DNA of 64,000 nt from assembly GCA_017473925.1 (NCBI GenBank), contig JAFUIY010000111.1, positions 1 through 64,000 of the forward strand, given 5' to 3'. The number at the start of each line of letters is the position of its first letter. Position 1 is the stretch's first letter. This stretch comes from Clostridia bacterium. Lineage in GTDB: Bacteria > Bacillota > Clostridia > Oscillospirales > Acutalibacteraceae. Below the pieces are notes generated by a model that saw only the letters and a program-made list of their open reading frames with translations, had not been told where the DNA came from and ran no database searches. Made by a program: the position numbers and the translations under genes. This document shows positions 1-8,242 of this stretch, piece by piece.

Positions 1-45
1 ATGATTCTTCGCTGATTAGATAACTTTTTCTTTATACTTTTTTTA

Positions 46-72
46 AAGTCCTTCTTTCAAAGGGCTTGTTTT
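46..72 (+). terminator. Weak intrinsic terminator candidate
   Basis: AAGTCCTT (46-53) pairs with AAGGGCTT (60-67), with one G-T pair and a 6-nt loop, followed by GTTTTG. It may end a gene that lies before the window. The T tract is poor. Confidence 0.3.
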
Positions 73-195
73 GTCATACCTTTTTGCTCTTACTATTAAA
101 ATTTCAAAAAACTCTTGACTTTTAATAGTTAGTCACCTCATGCTTCAAGTATAACAGATTCACGGAAATAATCAATAACCGGGACAGTGACATTT

Positions 196-212
196 TTCAA
201 CTGACGGTTGAA
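196..212. promoter_or_regulatory. Palindromic operator candidate upstream of the glpA-like promoter
   Basis: TTCAAC (196-201), a 5-nt spacer and GTTGAA (207-212) form an inverted repeat about 40 bp upstream of the -35 box. The position suits a regulator of the operon. No regulator gene lies beside it. Confidence 0.3.
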
Positions 213-249
213 CAGTTGTTTTTATTCTTCTGAATTCTTGTTTTTTCTA

Positions 250-278
250 TTGATTTTACAAAGCATGTTTGTTATAAT
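250..278 (+). promoter_or_regulatory. Sigma-A promoter of the glpA-like operon
   Basis: TTGATT (250-255), 17-bp spacer, TATAAT (273-278). The start codon lies 40 bp downstream behind an AAGGAGA ribosome binding site (302-308). Confidence 0.7.
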
Positions 279-318
279 TAATGCTGTATGAATATATTTC
301 AAAGGAGATTGAAAACTC

Positions 319-1749
319 ATGTACGATATTGCAATTGTCGGTGCAGGTGTCACCGGTGCAATGACAGCAAGAGAGCTGTCAAAGTACAACCTCAGAATTG
401 CTCTTCTTGAAAAGTGCAACGATGTTGCCATGGGTGCTACAAAAGCAAACAGCGGCATTGTTCACGCAGGCTTTGACGCTGCTGAGGGCAGTCTTATGGC
501 AAAGATGAATGTTGAAGGCTGTGCACTCATGCCCGAAACATGTAAAAAGCTTCATGTTCCCTATGTCAACAACGGTTCACTTGTTGTTGCTTTTTCAGAC
601 GATGAAATGAAGCATCTTGAAGTCCTTCTCGAGAGAGGCAAGAAAAACGGTGTTCCCGAAATCAGCATTCTTTCAAAAGAAGAACTCCTCGCAAAAGACC
701 CCAACCTCAGCCCCGAATCATTCGGCGCACTCTATGCTCCCACAGCCGGTATCGTATGTCCTTACGAGCTTACAATTGCGGCGGCAGAATGTGCTGTTTC
801 AAACGGTGTTGAATTCATTAGAAACTGTGAAGTAAAAGCAGTAGAAACTACTGACGAATGTCTTGTTCTTGACACAACTCAGGGTAAAATTGAAGCTAAA
901 TATGTCATCAATGCGGCAGGTGTATTCTCAGATGACCTTGCACGCATGGCAGGTGACGACACTATAAGCATCACAGCAAGAAAGGGCGAATATTTCCTTC
1001 TTGACAGAGCAGTCGGCAACACTGTAAGCCACACTATTTTCCAGTGTCCCAGCAAAATGGGTAAAGGTATTCTTGTTTCCCCCACAGTTGACGGCAACCT
1101 CCTTGTAGGTCCCACAGCCGAAGACATTGACGACAAGACAAATGTTGCAACTTCAAACTCAGGTCTTAACAATGTAAGAAAATATGCGGTAAAGAGTGTT
1201 CCCTCAGTCAACACAAGAAATGCAATCACTTCTTTCACAGGTCTTCGTGCTCATGCGGCGGCACACGAATTCCTTATCGGTGTGAGTGAGAAAAATTCAA
1301 GACTTATCAATGCGGCAGGTATTGAGTCTCCCGGACTTTCATCTGCTCCCGCAATCGCAAAATACATCGGCGAAATCGTAAAGGGTGTATTCGGCGGTCT
1401 TGAAGAAAAAGCTGATTATGACGACACAAGAGAGGCTCCCGTAAGATTCAGACATATGACTGATGAAGAAAGAGCCGAGCTTATAAAGAAAAATCCTGCT
1501 TACGGCAGAATTATCTGTCGTTGCGAAACAATCACTGAGGGCGAAATCATAGATGCAATCAAGGCTCCTGCAGGGGCAAGGGATGTTGACGGTGTCAAGA
1601 GAAGAACAAGAGCAGGTATGGGCAGATGTCAGGGCGGCTTCTGCGGTTCAAAGGTTGTTGAGATACTTGCAAGAGAGCTCGGCTGTGAAATAAACGAAAT
1701 CACAAAATTCGGCGGAAATTCAAATATTCTTTACGAGAGAACAAAGTGA
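319..1749 (+). CDS. glpA: FAD-dependent glycerol-3-phosphate dehydrogenase (GlpA-like) with BFD-type [2Fe-2S] domain
   Basis: This cytoplasmic or membrane-peripheral flavoenzyme is expected to oxidise sn-glycerol 3-phosphate to dihydroxyacetone phosphate. The N-terminus has the dinucleotide-binding motif GAGVTGAMTARE followed by an acidic residue at the end of beta-2 (LLEK), as in the DAO family. The last ~90 residues carry CRC and RCQGGFC, the four cysteines of a BFD-like iron-sulfur domain, which distinguishes anaerobic GlpA-type from GlpD-type enzymes. At 476 aa it is shorter than E. coli GlpA but usual for Clostridia. It opens a three-gene operon with an FAD/NAD oxidoreductase and a DUF1667 protein, a common clostridial arrangement. 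The substrate is inferred from family and context; another 2-hydroxy or amino acid cannot be excluded. The RBS AAGGAGA sits at good spacing from this ATG. Confidence 0.85.
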   Translation: MYDIAIVGAGVTGAMTARELSKYNLRIALLEKCNDVAMGATKANSGIVHAGFDAAEGSLMAKMNVEGCALMPETCKKLHVPYVNNGSLVVAFSDDEMKHLEVLLERGKKNGVPEISILSKEELLAKDPNLSPESFGALYAPTAGIVCPYELTIAAAECAVSNGVEFIRNCEVKAVETTDECLVLDTTQGKIEAKYVINAAGVFSDDLARMAGDDTISITARKGEYFLLDRAVGNTVSHTIFQCPSKMGKGILVSPTVDGNLLVGPTAEDIDDKTNVATSNSGLNNVRKYAVKSVPSVNTRNAITSFTGLRAHAAAHEFLIGVSEKNSRLINAAGIESPGLSSAPAIAKYIGEIVKGVFGGLEEKADYDDTREAPVRFRHMTDEERAELIKKNPAYGRIICRCETITEGEIIDAIKAPAGARDVDGVKRRTRAGMGRCQGGFCGSKVVEILARELGCEINEITKFGGNSNILYERTK

Positions 1750-1759
1750 GGTGAGAATG

Positions 1760-3016
1760 ATGTTAAACTATGATCTTGTAGTAGTAGGCGGCGGCCCCGC
1801 AGGTATGGCAGCTGCTCTCAAAGCTAAAGAATGCGGCGTAGAGAAAATCATCGTTCTCGAAAGAGCTGAAACTCTCGGCGGTATTCTTGAGCAGTGTATT
1901 CACACAGGCTTCGGTCTTCACTATTTCGGTGAAGAGCTTTCAGGCCCCGAATATGCCGCAAAGTTCATTGATATGTTAAAGGAAACAGACATTGACGTAA
2001 AAGTCAACACAATGGTTCTTTCTGTAAGTGACGACAAAGTTGTCACAGCAGTCAACACAACAGACGGTCTTATTCAGATAAAGGCAACAGCAGTTATCCT
2101 TGCTATGGGTTGCCGTGAAAGACCCCGTGGGGCTTTACAGATTGCAGGTACACGTGCCGCAGGTATCATGACTGCAGGTACTGCTCAGAAATACGTCAAC
2201 ATTGACGGCTATATGCCCGGTAAGAAAGTTGTTATCCTCGGTTCAGGCGATATCGGTCTTATCATGGCAAGAAGAATGACTCTTGAGGGTGCAGAAGTAA
2301 AGGTTGTATGTGAGCTTATGCCTTTCTCAGGCGGTCTTACAAGAAACATCGTTCAGTGTCTTGACGACTTCGGTATTCCCCTTAAGCTTTCAACAACAGT
2401 TATCGAAACTCACGGTAAGGAAAGACTTGAGGGTGTCACAATCGCAAAGGTTGACGACAGACTTCAGCCCATTCCCGGCAGTGAAGAATATATTGAATGT
2501 GATACTCTTATGCTTTCTGTCGGTCTTATTCCCGAAAACGAACTGACTAAGCATGCAGGTATTGCCCTTGACAGCATCACAAACGGTGCTGTTGTCAACG
2601 AAATGAGAGAAACTGACCACGAAGGTATTTTTGCATGCGGTAATGTTCTTCAGGTGCATGACCTTGTTGACTATGTTACACTTGAATCACAGATTGCAGG
2701 TGAAGGTGCGGCAAGATACATTCTCGGCAAAGATACAGAAGAAAAAGTTTACATCAATACTACTCCTGAAAACGGCGTAAGATATATTGTACCTCAGAAG
2801 GTAAACATAAAATCAAAGGAAGACATCAAGCTCTATTTCCGTGTGGGCGCTATCTACATGAACAAGAAGCTCACAGTTGAAGTTGACGGCAAGGTCATTT
2901 CATCAAAGAAAAAGGTCAAGCTTGCTCCCGGTGAAATGGAAAATGTTGTTATTCCCGCAGATATTCTTGCTACTCTTAATGAGAACAGCACAATCAAGGT
3001 CAGAGTGGAGGAATAA
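1760..3016 (+). CDS. NAD(P)/FAD-dependent oxidoreductase, second subunit of the GlpA-like module
   Basis: This pyridine nucleotide-disulfide-type flavoprotein of about 418 aa has an N-terminal FAD motif (VVGGGPAGMAAALKAKE), a second Rossmann motif (ILGSGDIGLIMARRM, near residue 160) for NAD(P)H, and the late FAD motif ending in ACGN. The redox-active CxxC of true disulfide reductases is absent. It probably passes electrons between the GlpA-like flavin/[2Fe-2S] subunit and NAD. The gene follows glpA by about 10 nt and precedes the DUF1667 gene by 3 nt, so the three are cotranscribed. The frame is open from a GTG at 1751, but GAGGTGA (1748-1754) sits 5 nt before the ATG at 1760, so I chose that start. 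The ATG at 1757 is a close alternative. Confidence 0.8.
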   Translation: MLNYDLVVVGGGPAGMAAALKAKECGVEKIIVLERAETLGGILEQCIHTGFGLHYFGEELSGPEYAAKFIDMLKETDIDVKVNTMVLSVSDDKVVTAVNTTDGLIQIKATAVILAMGCRERPRGALQIAGTRAAGIMTAGTAQKYVNIDGYMPGKKVVILGSGDIGLIMARRMTLEGAEVKVVCELMPFSGGLTRNIVQCLDDFGIPLKLSTTVIETHGKERLEGVTIAKVDDRLQPIPGSEEYIECDTLMLSVGLIPENELTKHAGIALDSITNGAVVNEMRETDHEGIFACGNVLQVHDLVDYVTLESQIAGEGAARYILGKDTEEKVYINTTPENGVRYIVPQKVNIKSKEDIKLYFRVGAIYMNKKLTVEVDGKVISSKKKVKLAPGEMENVVIPADILATLNENSTIKVRVEE

Positions 3017-3019
3017 AAA

Positions 3020-3385
3020 ATGAAAAGAGATATGACTTGCGTAGCCTGTCCTTTAGGCTGTCAGATAACAGTTGAAATTGAAAATGACGAAGTGGTTTCT
3101 GTTACAGGCAACACCTGTAAGCGCGGTGATGCTTATGCAAGAACAGAAGTTACAAATCCTGTCCGTTCAATTCATTCAACAGTAAAAGTAAACGGCGGTT
3201 ACTACCCTATTGTTCCCTGCAAAACATCAGGTCCCATCCCCAAGGGTGCTATCTTTGATGTTATGAAGGAAATCAACAAGGTAACGGTTGATGCTCCCGT
3301 TAAAATCGGTGATGTTTTCATTGAAAACGTCTGCGGTACGGGTGTTGACATCGTCGCTACAAACAACGACGAAGGCAAAAAATAA
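3020..3385 (+). CDS. DUF1667 protein, small cysteine-rich third subunit
   Basis: This 121-aa protein begins with a CxxCxxxC cluster (CVACPLGC, residues 7-14) and has a fourth cysteine in NTCKRGD. The layout resembles the N-terminal iron-sulfur segment of molybdopterin oxidoreductases and is typical of DUF1667. Family members almost always follow a GlpA-like and an FAD/NAD oxidoreductase gene, as here, so it likely forms or binds an electron-transfer cluster in the complex. The gene starts 3 nt after the previous stop, with the GGAGG-type RBS inside the end of that gene. Its stop codon is the first base of a terminator stem. Confidence 0.8.
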   Translation: MKRDMTCVACPLGCQITVEIENDEVVSVTGNTCKRGDAYARTEVTNPVRSIHSTVKVNGGYYPIVPCKTSGPIPKGAIFDVMKEINKVTVDAPVKIGDVFIENVCGTGVDIVATNNDEGKK

Positions 3386-3418
3386 TTTATCGGCGAAAGC
3401 CGATAAATTATTTTAATT
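3383..3418 (+). terminator. Intrinsic terminator of the glpA-like operon
   Basis: A perfect 12-bp stem (3383-3394 with 3399-3410) closed by a GAAA tetraloop and followed by TTTTAATT. The 5' arm starts with the TAA stop codon of the DUF1667 gene. Confidence 0.7.
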
Positions 3419-3574
3419 GGCAATTATCAATGTTCAATTATCGGAACGCCTGTGGCGTTGATTATAAGAACCTGACTTCGTCAGAACCTTGTTATTCGCT
3501 TTGCTCATAATAAATGGGTCAAAGGGCTAAGCCCTTTCCACAATTGCGAATTGCGAATTTCCAATTGCGAATTT
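3416..3574. repeat. Intergenic mosaic repeat, island A
   Basis: The left end has short CAATT-containing repeats (3416-3441). The right end has tandem AATTGCG-type repeats (3542-3574) in roughly inverted orientation. The core holds 3-nt-loop hairpins: AACGCC/GGCGTT (3445-3459), CTGAC/GTCAG (3472-3484) and AAAGGGC/GCCCTTT (3521-3537). The same build recurs, with different bases, near 33.7 and 43.1 kb. No coding potential is visible. It probably belongs to a non-autonomous mobile or regulatory repeat family. Confidence 0.6.
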
Positions 3575-3613
3575 GAAAGACCCCGACAAATTATAATTTT
3601 CCGGAGAATATTT

Positions 3614-5002
3614 ATGAAATCATACGAAATCGCATCACAAATAAAGCCCACTGAAAGACAGCTCAAGTGGATGGATATGGAGTATTATGCTATTGTTTAT
3701 TACGGTATGAATACTTTCACGGGAAAGGATATCGGTGACGGTTTTGCCGTACCCGAGACATTCTGCCCCGAAAATATCGACACTGATGAATGGGCAAAGG
3801 CAGTTTCTGACGGATACATGTCAGGTCTTGTACTGACTGCAAGACATTATGACGGCTTCTGCAACTGGCAGACTGAAACCACCGATTACTCCGTAAAGAG
3901 TTCAAACTGGCTTGACGGCAAAGGTGACCTTGTAAAAATGGTTGCTGCATCAGCAAGAAAACACGGTCTGAAATTCGGTCTTTACATCCCCGTCTGGGAC
4001 AGACATGAACCATCTTTCAAAGAGAATGACGACAGTTATAATAAGTTTCTGCTTGCTCAGATTAAGGAGCTTGTAACTAATTACGGTGAACTTTTCACAT
4101 TGTGGCTCGACGACAGATGCGATGACCTTATGCCTTATATCGACTATGAAGCGATTTATTCACTTGTCCGTGAGCATCAGCCCGACTGTGCCATTGTTTT
4201 CAGAGGTCCTGACGGAAGATGGCTCGGAAACGGCAGAGGCGTTCTCAGAAAAGCTGAATGGAGCGTTGTTCCGGCTTCTTATACATACGATGAAGACGGC
4301 TCAGTTCCCAAATCCGTTATAAAGCCTAAACACGGTCAGATGGAAATGGACATCGGCTCAAGAAAATTCATAAAAAAAGAGACCGAATTCCGTTTTGCTC
4401 CCTGTGAAGTCAGCATTCCCATGCGTCCTCACTGGTTCCACAAAAAGGACGATGATATGATTGCAAAAACAAAGGATAAGCTTCTTAACTGGTATTATAA
4501 AACAGTCGGTGCAAACATGAACCTGATGCTCGGCATTGCTCCCGATAAACGAGGCAGACTGTATGACCAGGACTTGCAGATTCTTGAGTCCACAGGCCAT
4601 GAAATGAAAGTAATTTTCGGTTACAACATTCTCACAGACCCTTGCAGAATAACTGCGTCAAGCGAGCTGAGTGGTCTTTATAAAGCATCTAACATCAGAG
4701 ATGATAATGACTCATTCTGGTGCCCTTCTGAAAAGGATAAAAAGCCCGAAATCATTGTTGAATTCGACGAACCTCAGATGTTTGACAAGGTTGTAATAAA
4801 GGAAAATATCCGTAACGGTCAGAAAATCGAAGAATTTGAAGTTTTCATTGATGTAAAAGGCAAATGGAAGAGCTTCGGTGAAGGCACCGTTATCGGTCAC
4901 AAGGCAATCTGCCACACAAAACCTGTTGAAACAACAAGAATCAAAATAAAAATCAAAGAATTCAGAGCAACACCTGAAGTACTCTATGTTCAGGTAAATT
5001 AA
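3614..5002 (+). CDS. Alpha-L-fucosidase, GH29 family, cytoplasmic
   Basis: This 462-aa glycoside hydrolase should release terminal alpha-L-fucose from short fucosylated sugars imported into the cell; it has no signal peptide. The GH29 barrel covers about residues 1-345, with FGLYIPVWDRHEP and FTLWLDDR. Asp166 in the latter is the likely catalytic nucleophile, from its position after the conserved aromatic. Residues ~350-462 look like a beta-sandwich (discoidin/F5-8 type C-like) domain, common at the C-terminus of GH29 enzymes. The frame runs back to 3551 through the repeat island, but CCGGAGA (3601-3607) precedes the ATG at 3614, so I start there. No transporter or fucose-pathway gene is adjacent. 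The acid/base residue is not identifiable by eye. Confidence 0.85.
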   Translation: MKSYEIASQIKPTERQLKWMDMEYYAIVYYGMNTFTGKDIGDGFAVPETFCPENIDTDEWAKAVSDGYMSGLVLTARHYDGFCNWQTETTDYSVKSSNWLDGKGDLVKMVAASARKHGLKFGLYIPVWDRHEPSFKENDDSYNKFLLAQIKELVTNYGELFTLWLDDRCDDLMPYIDYEAIYSLVREHQPDCAIVFRGPDGRWLGNGRGVLRKAEWSVVPASYTYDEDGSVPKSVIKPKHGQMEMDIGSRKFIKKETEFRFAPCEVSIPMRPHWFHKKDDDMIAKTKDKLLNWYYKTVGANMNLMLGIAPDKRGRLYDQDLQILESTGHEMKVIFGYNILTDPCRITASSELSGLYKASNIRDDNDSFWCPSEKDKKPEIIVEFDEPQMFDKVVIKENIRNGQKIEEFEVFIDVKGKWKSFGEGTVIGHKAICHTKPVETTRIKIKIKEFRATPEVLYVQVN

Positions 5003-5010
5003 AAATATAA

Positions 5011-5043
5011 ACCCCGTGAAAACAACTTCACGGGGTGTTTTTC
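5011..5043 (+). terminator. Intrinsic terminator of the fucosidase gene
   Basis: ACCCCGTGAA (5011-5020) pairs with TTCACGGGGT (5027-5036), with a 6-nt loop, followed by GTTTTTC. Confidence 0.85.
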
Positions 5044-5047
5044 AATT

Positions 5048-5399
5048 TTAATAGAAAAAGGATTCTTCGTAGGACTGTCTGTATTTATCCTGAATATACT
5101 TATCAAGAAGTCCTTCAAACTCAACCTGCATCTTCTTATAATAATCAGAATTAAAATCATATGTACCAACAAAGTTGATTTTTGCAATTAATCCTTTATC
5201 ATAAATATACGTACCGATTAATGAATACTTATCATTATCCGAAGAACTGCATTCAACTGTAACCACTGAAAGATTATCATCAGTATTATACTGATAATTT
5301 TTTACGAGATTGGTTAACATCGTATCATAAAACTATATTCCCTATAGCTGTAATAATCACGCTTATTTATTGAAGAAAACCCGAAAGACTCTGTATTTT
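5048..5399 (-). pseudogene. Frameshifted remnant at the 3' end of the zinc-ribbon/FHA cluster
   Basis: The open frame 5320-5048 encodes a 90-aa segment (starting MLTNLVKNYQYN) with no ribosome binding site and a stop just upstream. In the neighbouring frame, codons about 5330-5399 read ESFGFSSINKRDYYSYREYS. A single frameshift near 5330 would join the two into one continuous polypeptide. The C-terminal part (LLDKYIQDKYRQ) resembles the C-terminus of the adjacent 529-aa protein (LLDQFIEHTFG). I therefore read it as the decayed end of a paralogous gene. It could instead be a short real gene of 90 aa. Confidence 0.45.
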
Positions 5400-5412
5400 A
5401 AATTATTCATCC

Positions 5413-7002
5413 TTAATAAACGAAATAATTTGCTGATCCGATTGAATAGAAATAGAAGTCTGTAGTACAACCAAAAGTATGTTCTATAAACTGATCCAAA
5501 AGTCCATAATATTCATCTGATATGTAGCTATACTCATAAGTTTTGGTATGACTGGCCATAGTTACCTGTGTATTATATACACAACGGCTTATATTTCCGT
5601 TATTATCATAGGAATATTTCCGTTCAAAAGGTACAGTACTATCAACATCATATTCCTGTCCGCTTACAGATACAAGTCTGTTATTCTTATAAGTATATTC
5701 ATGCTTATTACAAACAACTTCCTTCCCCGAATCAACTGTCTCATATTGAATATATGATGTCATGCTGTGAAAAACGTCATGTGTAAATATCTCTCTGTCA
5801 CAATATGCACCACCATTACTTACATGCTTTATTTCAATAAGATTACCGTCTCCATATTTATAATACCATTCTTCATTTCCGCCATTGATGTCATATTTAT
5901 GCTGAAGCTGAGGACCGGAATACTCATAATAATAATTATAAGATGTACCGTTATCCAGGTAATGTTTTTCCGTTGTCAGATTACCATATTCATCATACTC
6001 ATAAAAAATAGTTCTGCCGTATCCTTGATTGTCAGACTGTGATTTTGATGTCAGCTTTGAATTATGGTCATATGTAAAATTAGTCATAGTAACAACATCA
6101 TAATACTCATTTATGATACGGGAGATTCTTTTCTGATTATCAAAATAAACAGAATATGTGCTCGGCTCATAATCAGTTATTGTGTATACTAATTTATACC
6201 CATCAGGTTCACGGGAATAGGATATTGTTTCATTGCTTCCGTATTCATGATCATTATGGCAACGTACCAAAGCATAAAAACCGTTTTCGCTGTTATTTGA
6301 AACCGAGGAATTATTCTGTGCTGAGTTTGTCATATTACCGTTATCCGGGTTGTTCAGGTTCGTTTCGGCAGGAGCGGTTGTTTCATCATCTTTTTCTTGT
6401 CCGGATGTCTGTTCATCATCTTCTTTATCTTCTGAGTATGAAACGTAAACCTTTTTCTTATCATAATTGATTTCAATTGAATCATTATCACAATCCGATA
6501 TAACAGTCATTTCAAATCTGAGGAAATCGTCAGAATCCTTCATAACAATAAGATTATATATGCCGTCCCTGAAACTTTTATTTTTTATTTTATCAGCTTT
6601 TAGTTCAAAGGCTTCACCGTCATCTTTATCCTGATTGTAAATTCTTATATAATATTTACTGTCAGAATCATCTGATATGCTCATTGCAAAGTCATTATTG
6701 ACTTCAAACTTTGCATCATAATCGATATCGTTGTGATCAGACATAACGGAGCTTGTTAAAAGAACAATAAGCACACCAAAGAAAACAAGTGCAAAAACAC
6801 CTGCAATTACGCTAAAAACGATAATTAGAGTTTTTGACTTATTATTCATATTCTGTGACTGAACATTATTCACTGCAGGTTTATTTACGGAAATATTGCT
6901 TCTGTGAGCTGCGTTAAAATAATCCTCCTGAAGTTTATTGCCGCAACGGGGACATTTCAATGCATTGTCACTGACCCTGTTTTTACATCTGTTACATACC
7001 AT
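5413..7002 (-). CDS. Zinc-ribbon, single-pass membrane protein with YD-repeat-like outer region
   Basis: This 529-aa protein has an N-terminal cytoplasmic zinc ribbon (Cys3, Cys6, Cys17, Cys20), a membrane segment at about 57-83, and a large outer part. Residues ~90-190 form a domain shared with the neighbouring 398-aa protein (both contain the DSDSKYY and EINYDKKKVYV segments). Residues ~270-480 are rich in Tyr/Asp/Gly repeats such as FYEYDEYGNLTTEKHYLDNG, like Rhs/YD repeats. The function is unknown; the repeats suggest carbohydrate or envelope binding. The frame opens at 7044, but AGGTG lies 5 nt before the ATG at 7002, which also removes overlap with the upstream gene. It is the last intact gene of the cluster. 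Confidence 0.6.
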   Translation of the reverse strand: MVCNRCKNRVSDNALKCPRCGNKLQEDYFNAAHRSNISVNKPAVNNVQSQNMNNKSKTLIIVFSVIAGVFALVFFGVLIVLLTSSVMSDHNDIDYDAKFEVNNDFAMSISDDSDSKYYIRIYNQDKDDGEAFELKADKIKNKSFRDGIYNLIVMKDSDDFLRFEMTVISDCDNDSIEINYDKKKVYVSYSEDKEDDEQTSGQEKDDETTAPAETNLNNPDNGNMTNSAQNNSSVSNNSENGFYALVRCHNDHEYGSNETISYSREPDGYKLVYTITDYEPSTYSVYFDNQKRISRIINEYYDVVTMTNFTYDHNSKLTSKSQSDNQGYGRTIFYEYDEYGNLTTEKHYLDNGTSYNYYYEYSGPQLQHKYDINGGNEEWYYKYGDGNLIEIKHVSNGGAYCDREIFTHDVFHSMTSYIQYETVDSGKEVVCNKHEYTYKNNRLVSVSGQEYDVDSTVPFERKYSYDNNGNISRCVYNTQVTMASHTKTYEYSYISDEYYGLLDQFIEHTFGCTTDFYFYSIGSANYFVY

Positions 7003-7018
7003 AAAAACACCTGAATTC

Positions 7019-8215
7019 TTAATACTTCCATTCAATATTTTCATTAAAATACAAGGTATAATTTGATTTGAAATTGTTTACAAAAATCCATCTGTCATTA
7101 ATCTTTTTAATTTCGTTTTCATATGTATATGAAGGTGTACTTCCTTCATAACATGAAATTGAAAATCTGCAATAATCGGGTGTTGATTCTTCAACATACA
7201 GAGTAAATGAATCATAGAAATCAGCTCCACCCTGTCCGAGGCCCTCATTTGCATAAAACTTTCCGTCATGCATCTGATAATTATTAGTAATTCTGGTTTT
7301 ATAAATACATGATTCAAAGTATTGACTGCAGGCAATTTGTAATTCATCAACAGAACTGAACCTGCCCGAAAGCAATCTGTTGTACCTCATATTATTGACA
7401 GTTATATAGTCATTAAGATCCTGATTTTTCGCTTCCCAACCATGATCAAGCCATCCCTGGAACAGCTTGTTAGATTCAGTATACAGACTGATAATTTCAA
7501 GTTCTGTTATATAAGTATTTTCAGTCTGTGCTGAAGAAGCTGTGGTTGACTGAGCTATGGTTTCAGCTGGAGCGGAAGTATGAGGAGTTGTTGTTTCATC
7601 AACAGAATCTGAATCATTCGCAATTTCATCATCTTGATCATCTTCGTCATCTTCTGCATATGTAACATAAACCTTTTTCTTGTCATAATTGATTTCAACT
7701 GAATCATTATCGCAATCCTCTGTTACTATCATTTCAAACTTAAGTAAATCGTCAGAATTCTTCATAACAATCAGGTCATAAGAGCCATCCTTTAGGCTTT
7801 TACTTTTTGTTTTTTCTGCTTTAAGCTCAAAGTTTTCTCTGTCATCGTTATCTTGATTATATATCACAATATAATACTTACTGTCAGAATCATCGGATAT
7901 ACTCAATTCAAAATCATTATTGATCTTAAATTCAGCATCATAATCAATATTGTTTAAATCAGCGTTATCTGTCCCGGTAAAAAGAAATATGAAAAAAGCA
8001 AGAAATACCACAAGAAGAATTCCTCCGAGGACACTGAAAACAATAATAAGTGTTCTGGCATTATTATTACTGTTTACATTCTGTGGGTGATTGTTATTCA
8101 CCGGCGGATTATTTCTCTTAGATGCACCGAAATAATCATCCTGAAACTTATTGCCACAATGGGGGCAACTGAACACATTATCATCGATAATCTGCTTACA
8201 TTTATTACAAATCAT
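7019..8215 (-). CDS. Zinc-ribbon, single-pass membrane protein with IseA-like outer domain
   Basis: This 398-aa paralog of the previous protein has a zinc ribbon (Cys3, Cys6, Cys17, Cys20), a membrane segment at about 55-81, the shared ~100-residue domain, an acidic/Thr-rich linker (~200-230), then a distinct C-terminal domain. That domain (around NRLLSGRFSSVDELQ, then YQMHDGKFYANEGLGQGGAD) resembles the IseA/YoeB family of cell-wall DL-endopeptidase inhibitors. If so, the protein could display an autolysin inhibitor on the outer face, a link between this cluster and wall growth. The assignment is from motif resemblance only. GAGGG lies 6 nt before the ATG. It sits 27 nt downstream of the vWA-FHA gene and 16 nt upstream of the 529-aa gene. 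Confidence 0.6.
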   Translation of the reverse strand: MICNKCKQIIDDNVFSCPHCGNKFQDDYFGASKRNNPPVNNNHPQNVNSNNNARTLIIVFSVLGGILLVVFLAFFIFLFTGTDNADLNNIDYDAEFKINNDFELSISDDSDSKYYIVIYNQDNDDRENFELKAEKTKSKSLKDGSYDLIVMKNSDDLLKFEMIVTEDCDNDSVEINYDKKKVYVTYAEDDEDDQDDEIANDSDSVDETTTPHTSAPAETIAQSTTASSAQTENTYITELEIISLYTESNKLFQGWLDHGWEAKNQDLNDYITVNNMRYNRLLSGRFSSVDELQIACSQYFESCIYKTRITNNYQMHDGKFYANEGLGQGGADFYDSFTLYVEESTPDYCRFSISCYEGSTPSYTYENEIKKINDRWIFVNNFKSNYTLYFNENIEWKY

Positions 8216-8242
8216 TCATATCCCTCTTTTTCTGTTTTATTT

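Larger units (their letters stand above)
1..318. other. Leader region without a gene, upstream of the glpA-like operon
   Basis: I see no credible coding sequence here. It holds a terminator-like hairpin (46-67), a perfect 10-bp inverted repeat (92-101 with 120-129), a palindromic operator candidate (196-212) and a sigma-A promoter (250-278). The other reading frames show only shadow ORFs. Confidence 0.6.

Noticed and set aside
115..155. Promoter at TTGACT (115-120) in the first leader region
   Set aside because: No -10 box lies at 16-18 bp; the TATAAC at 150-155 is too far away. The promoter at 250-278 is far better.
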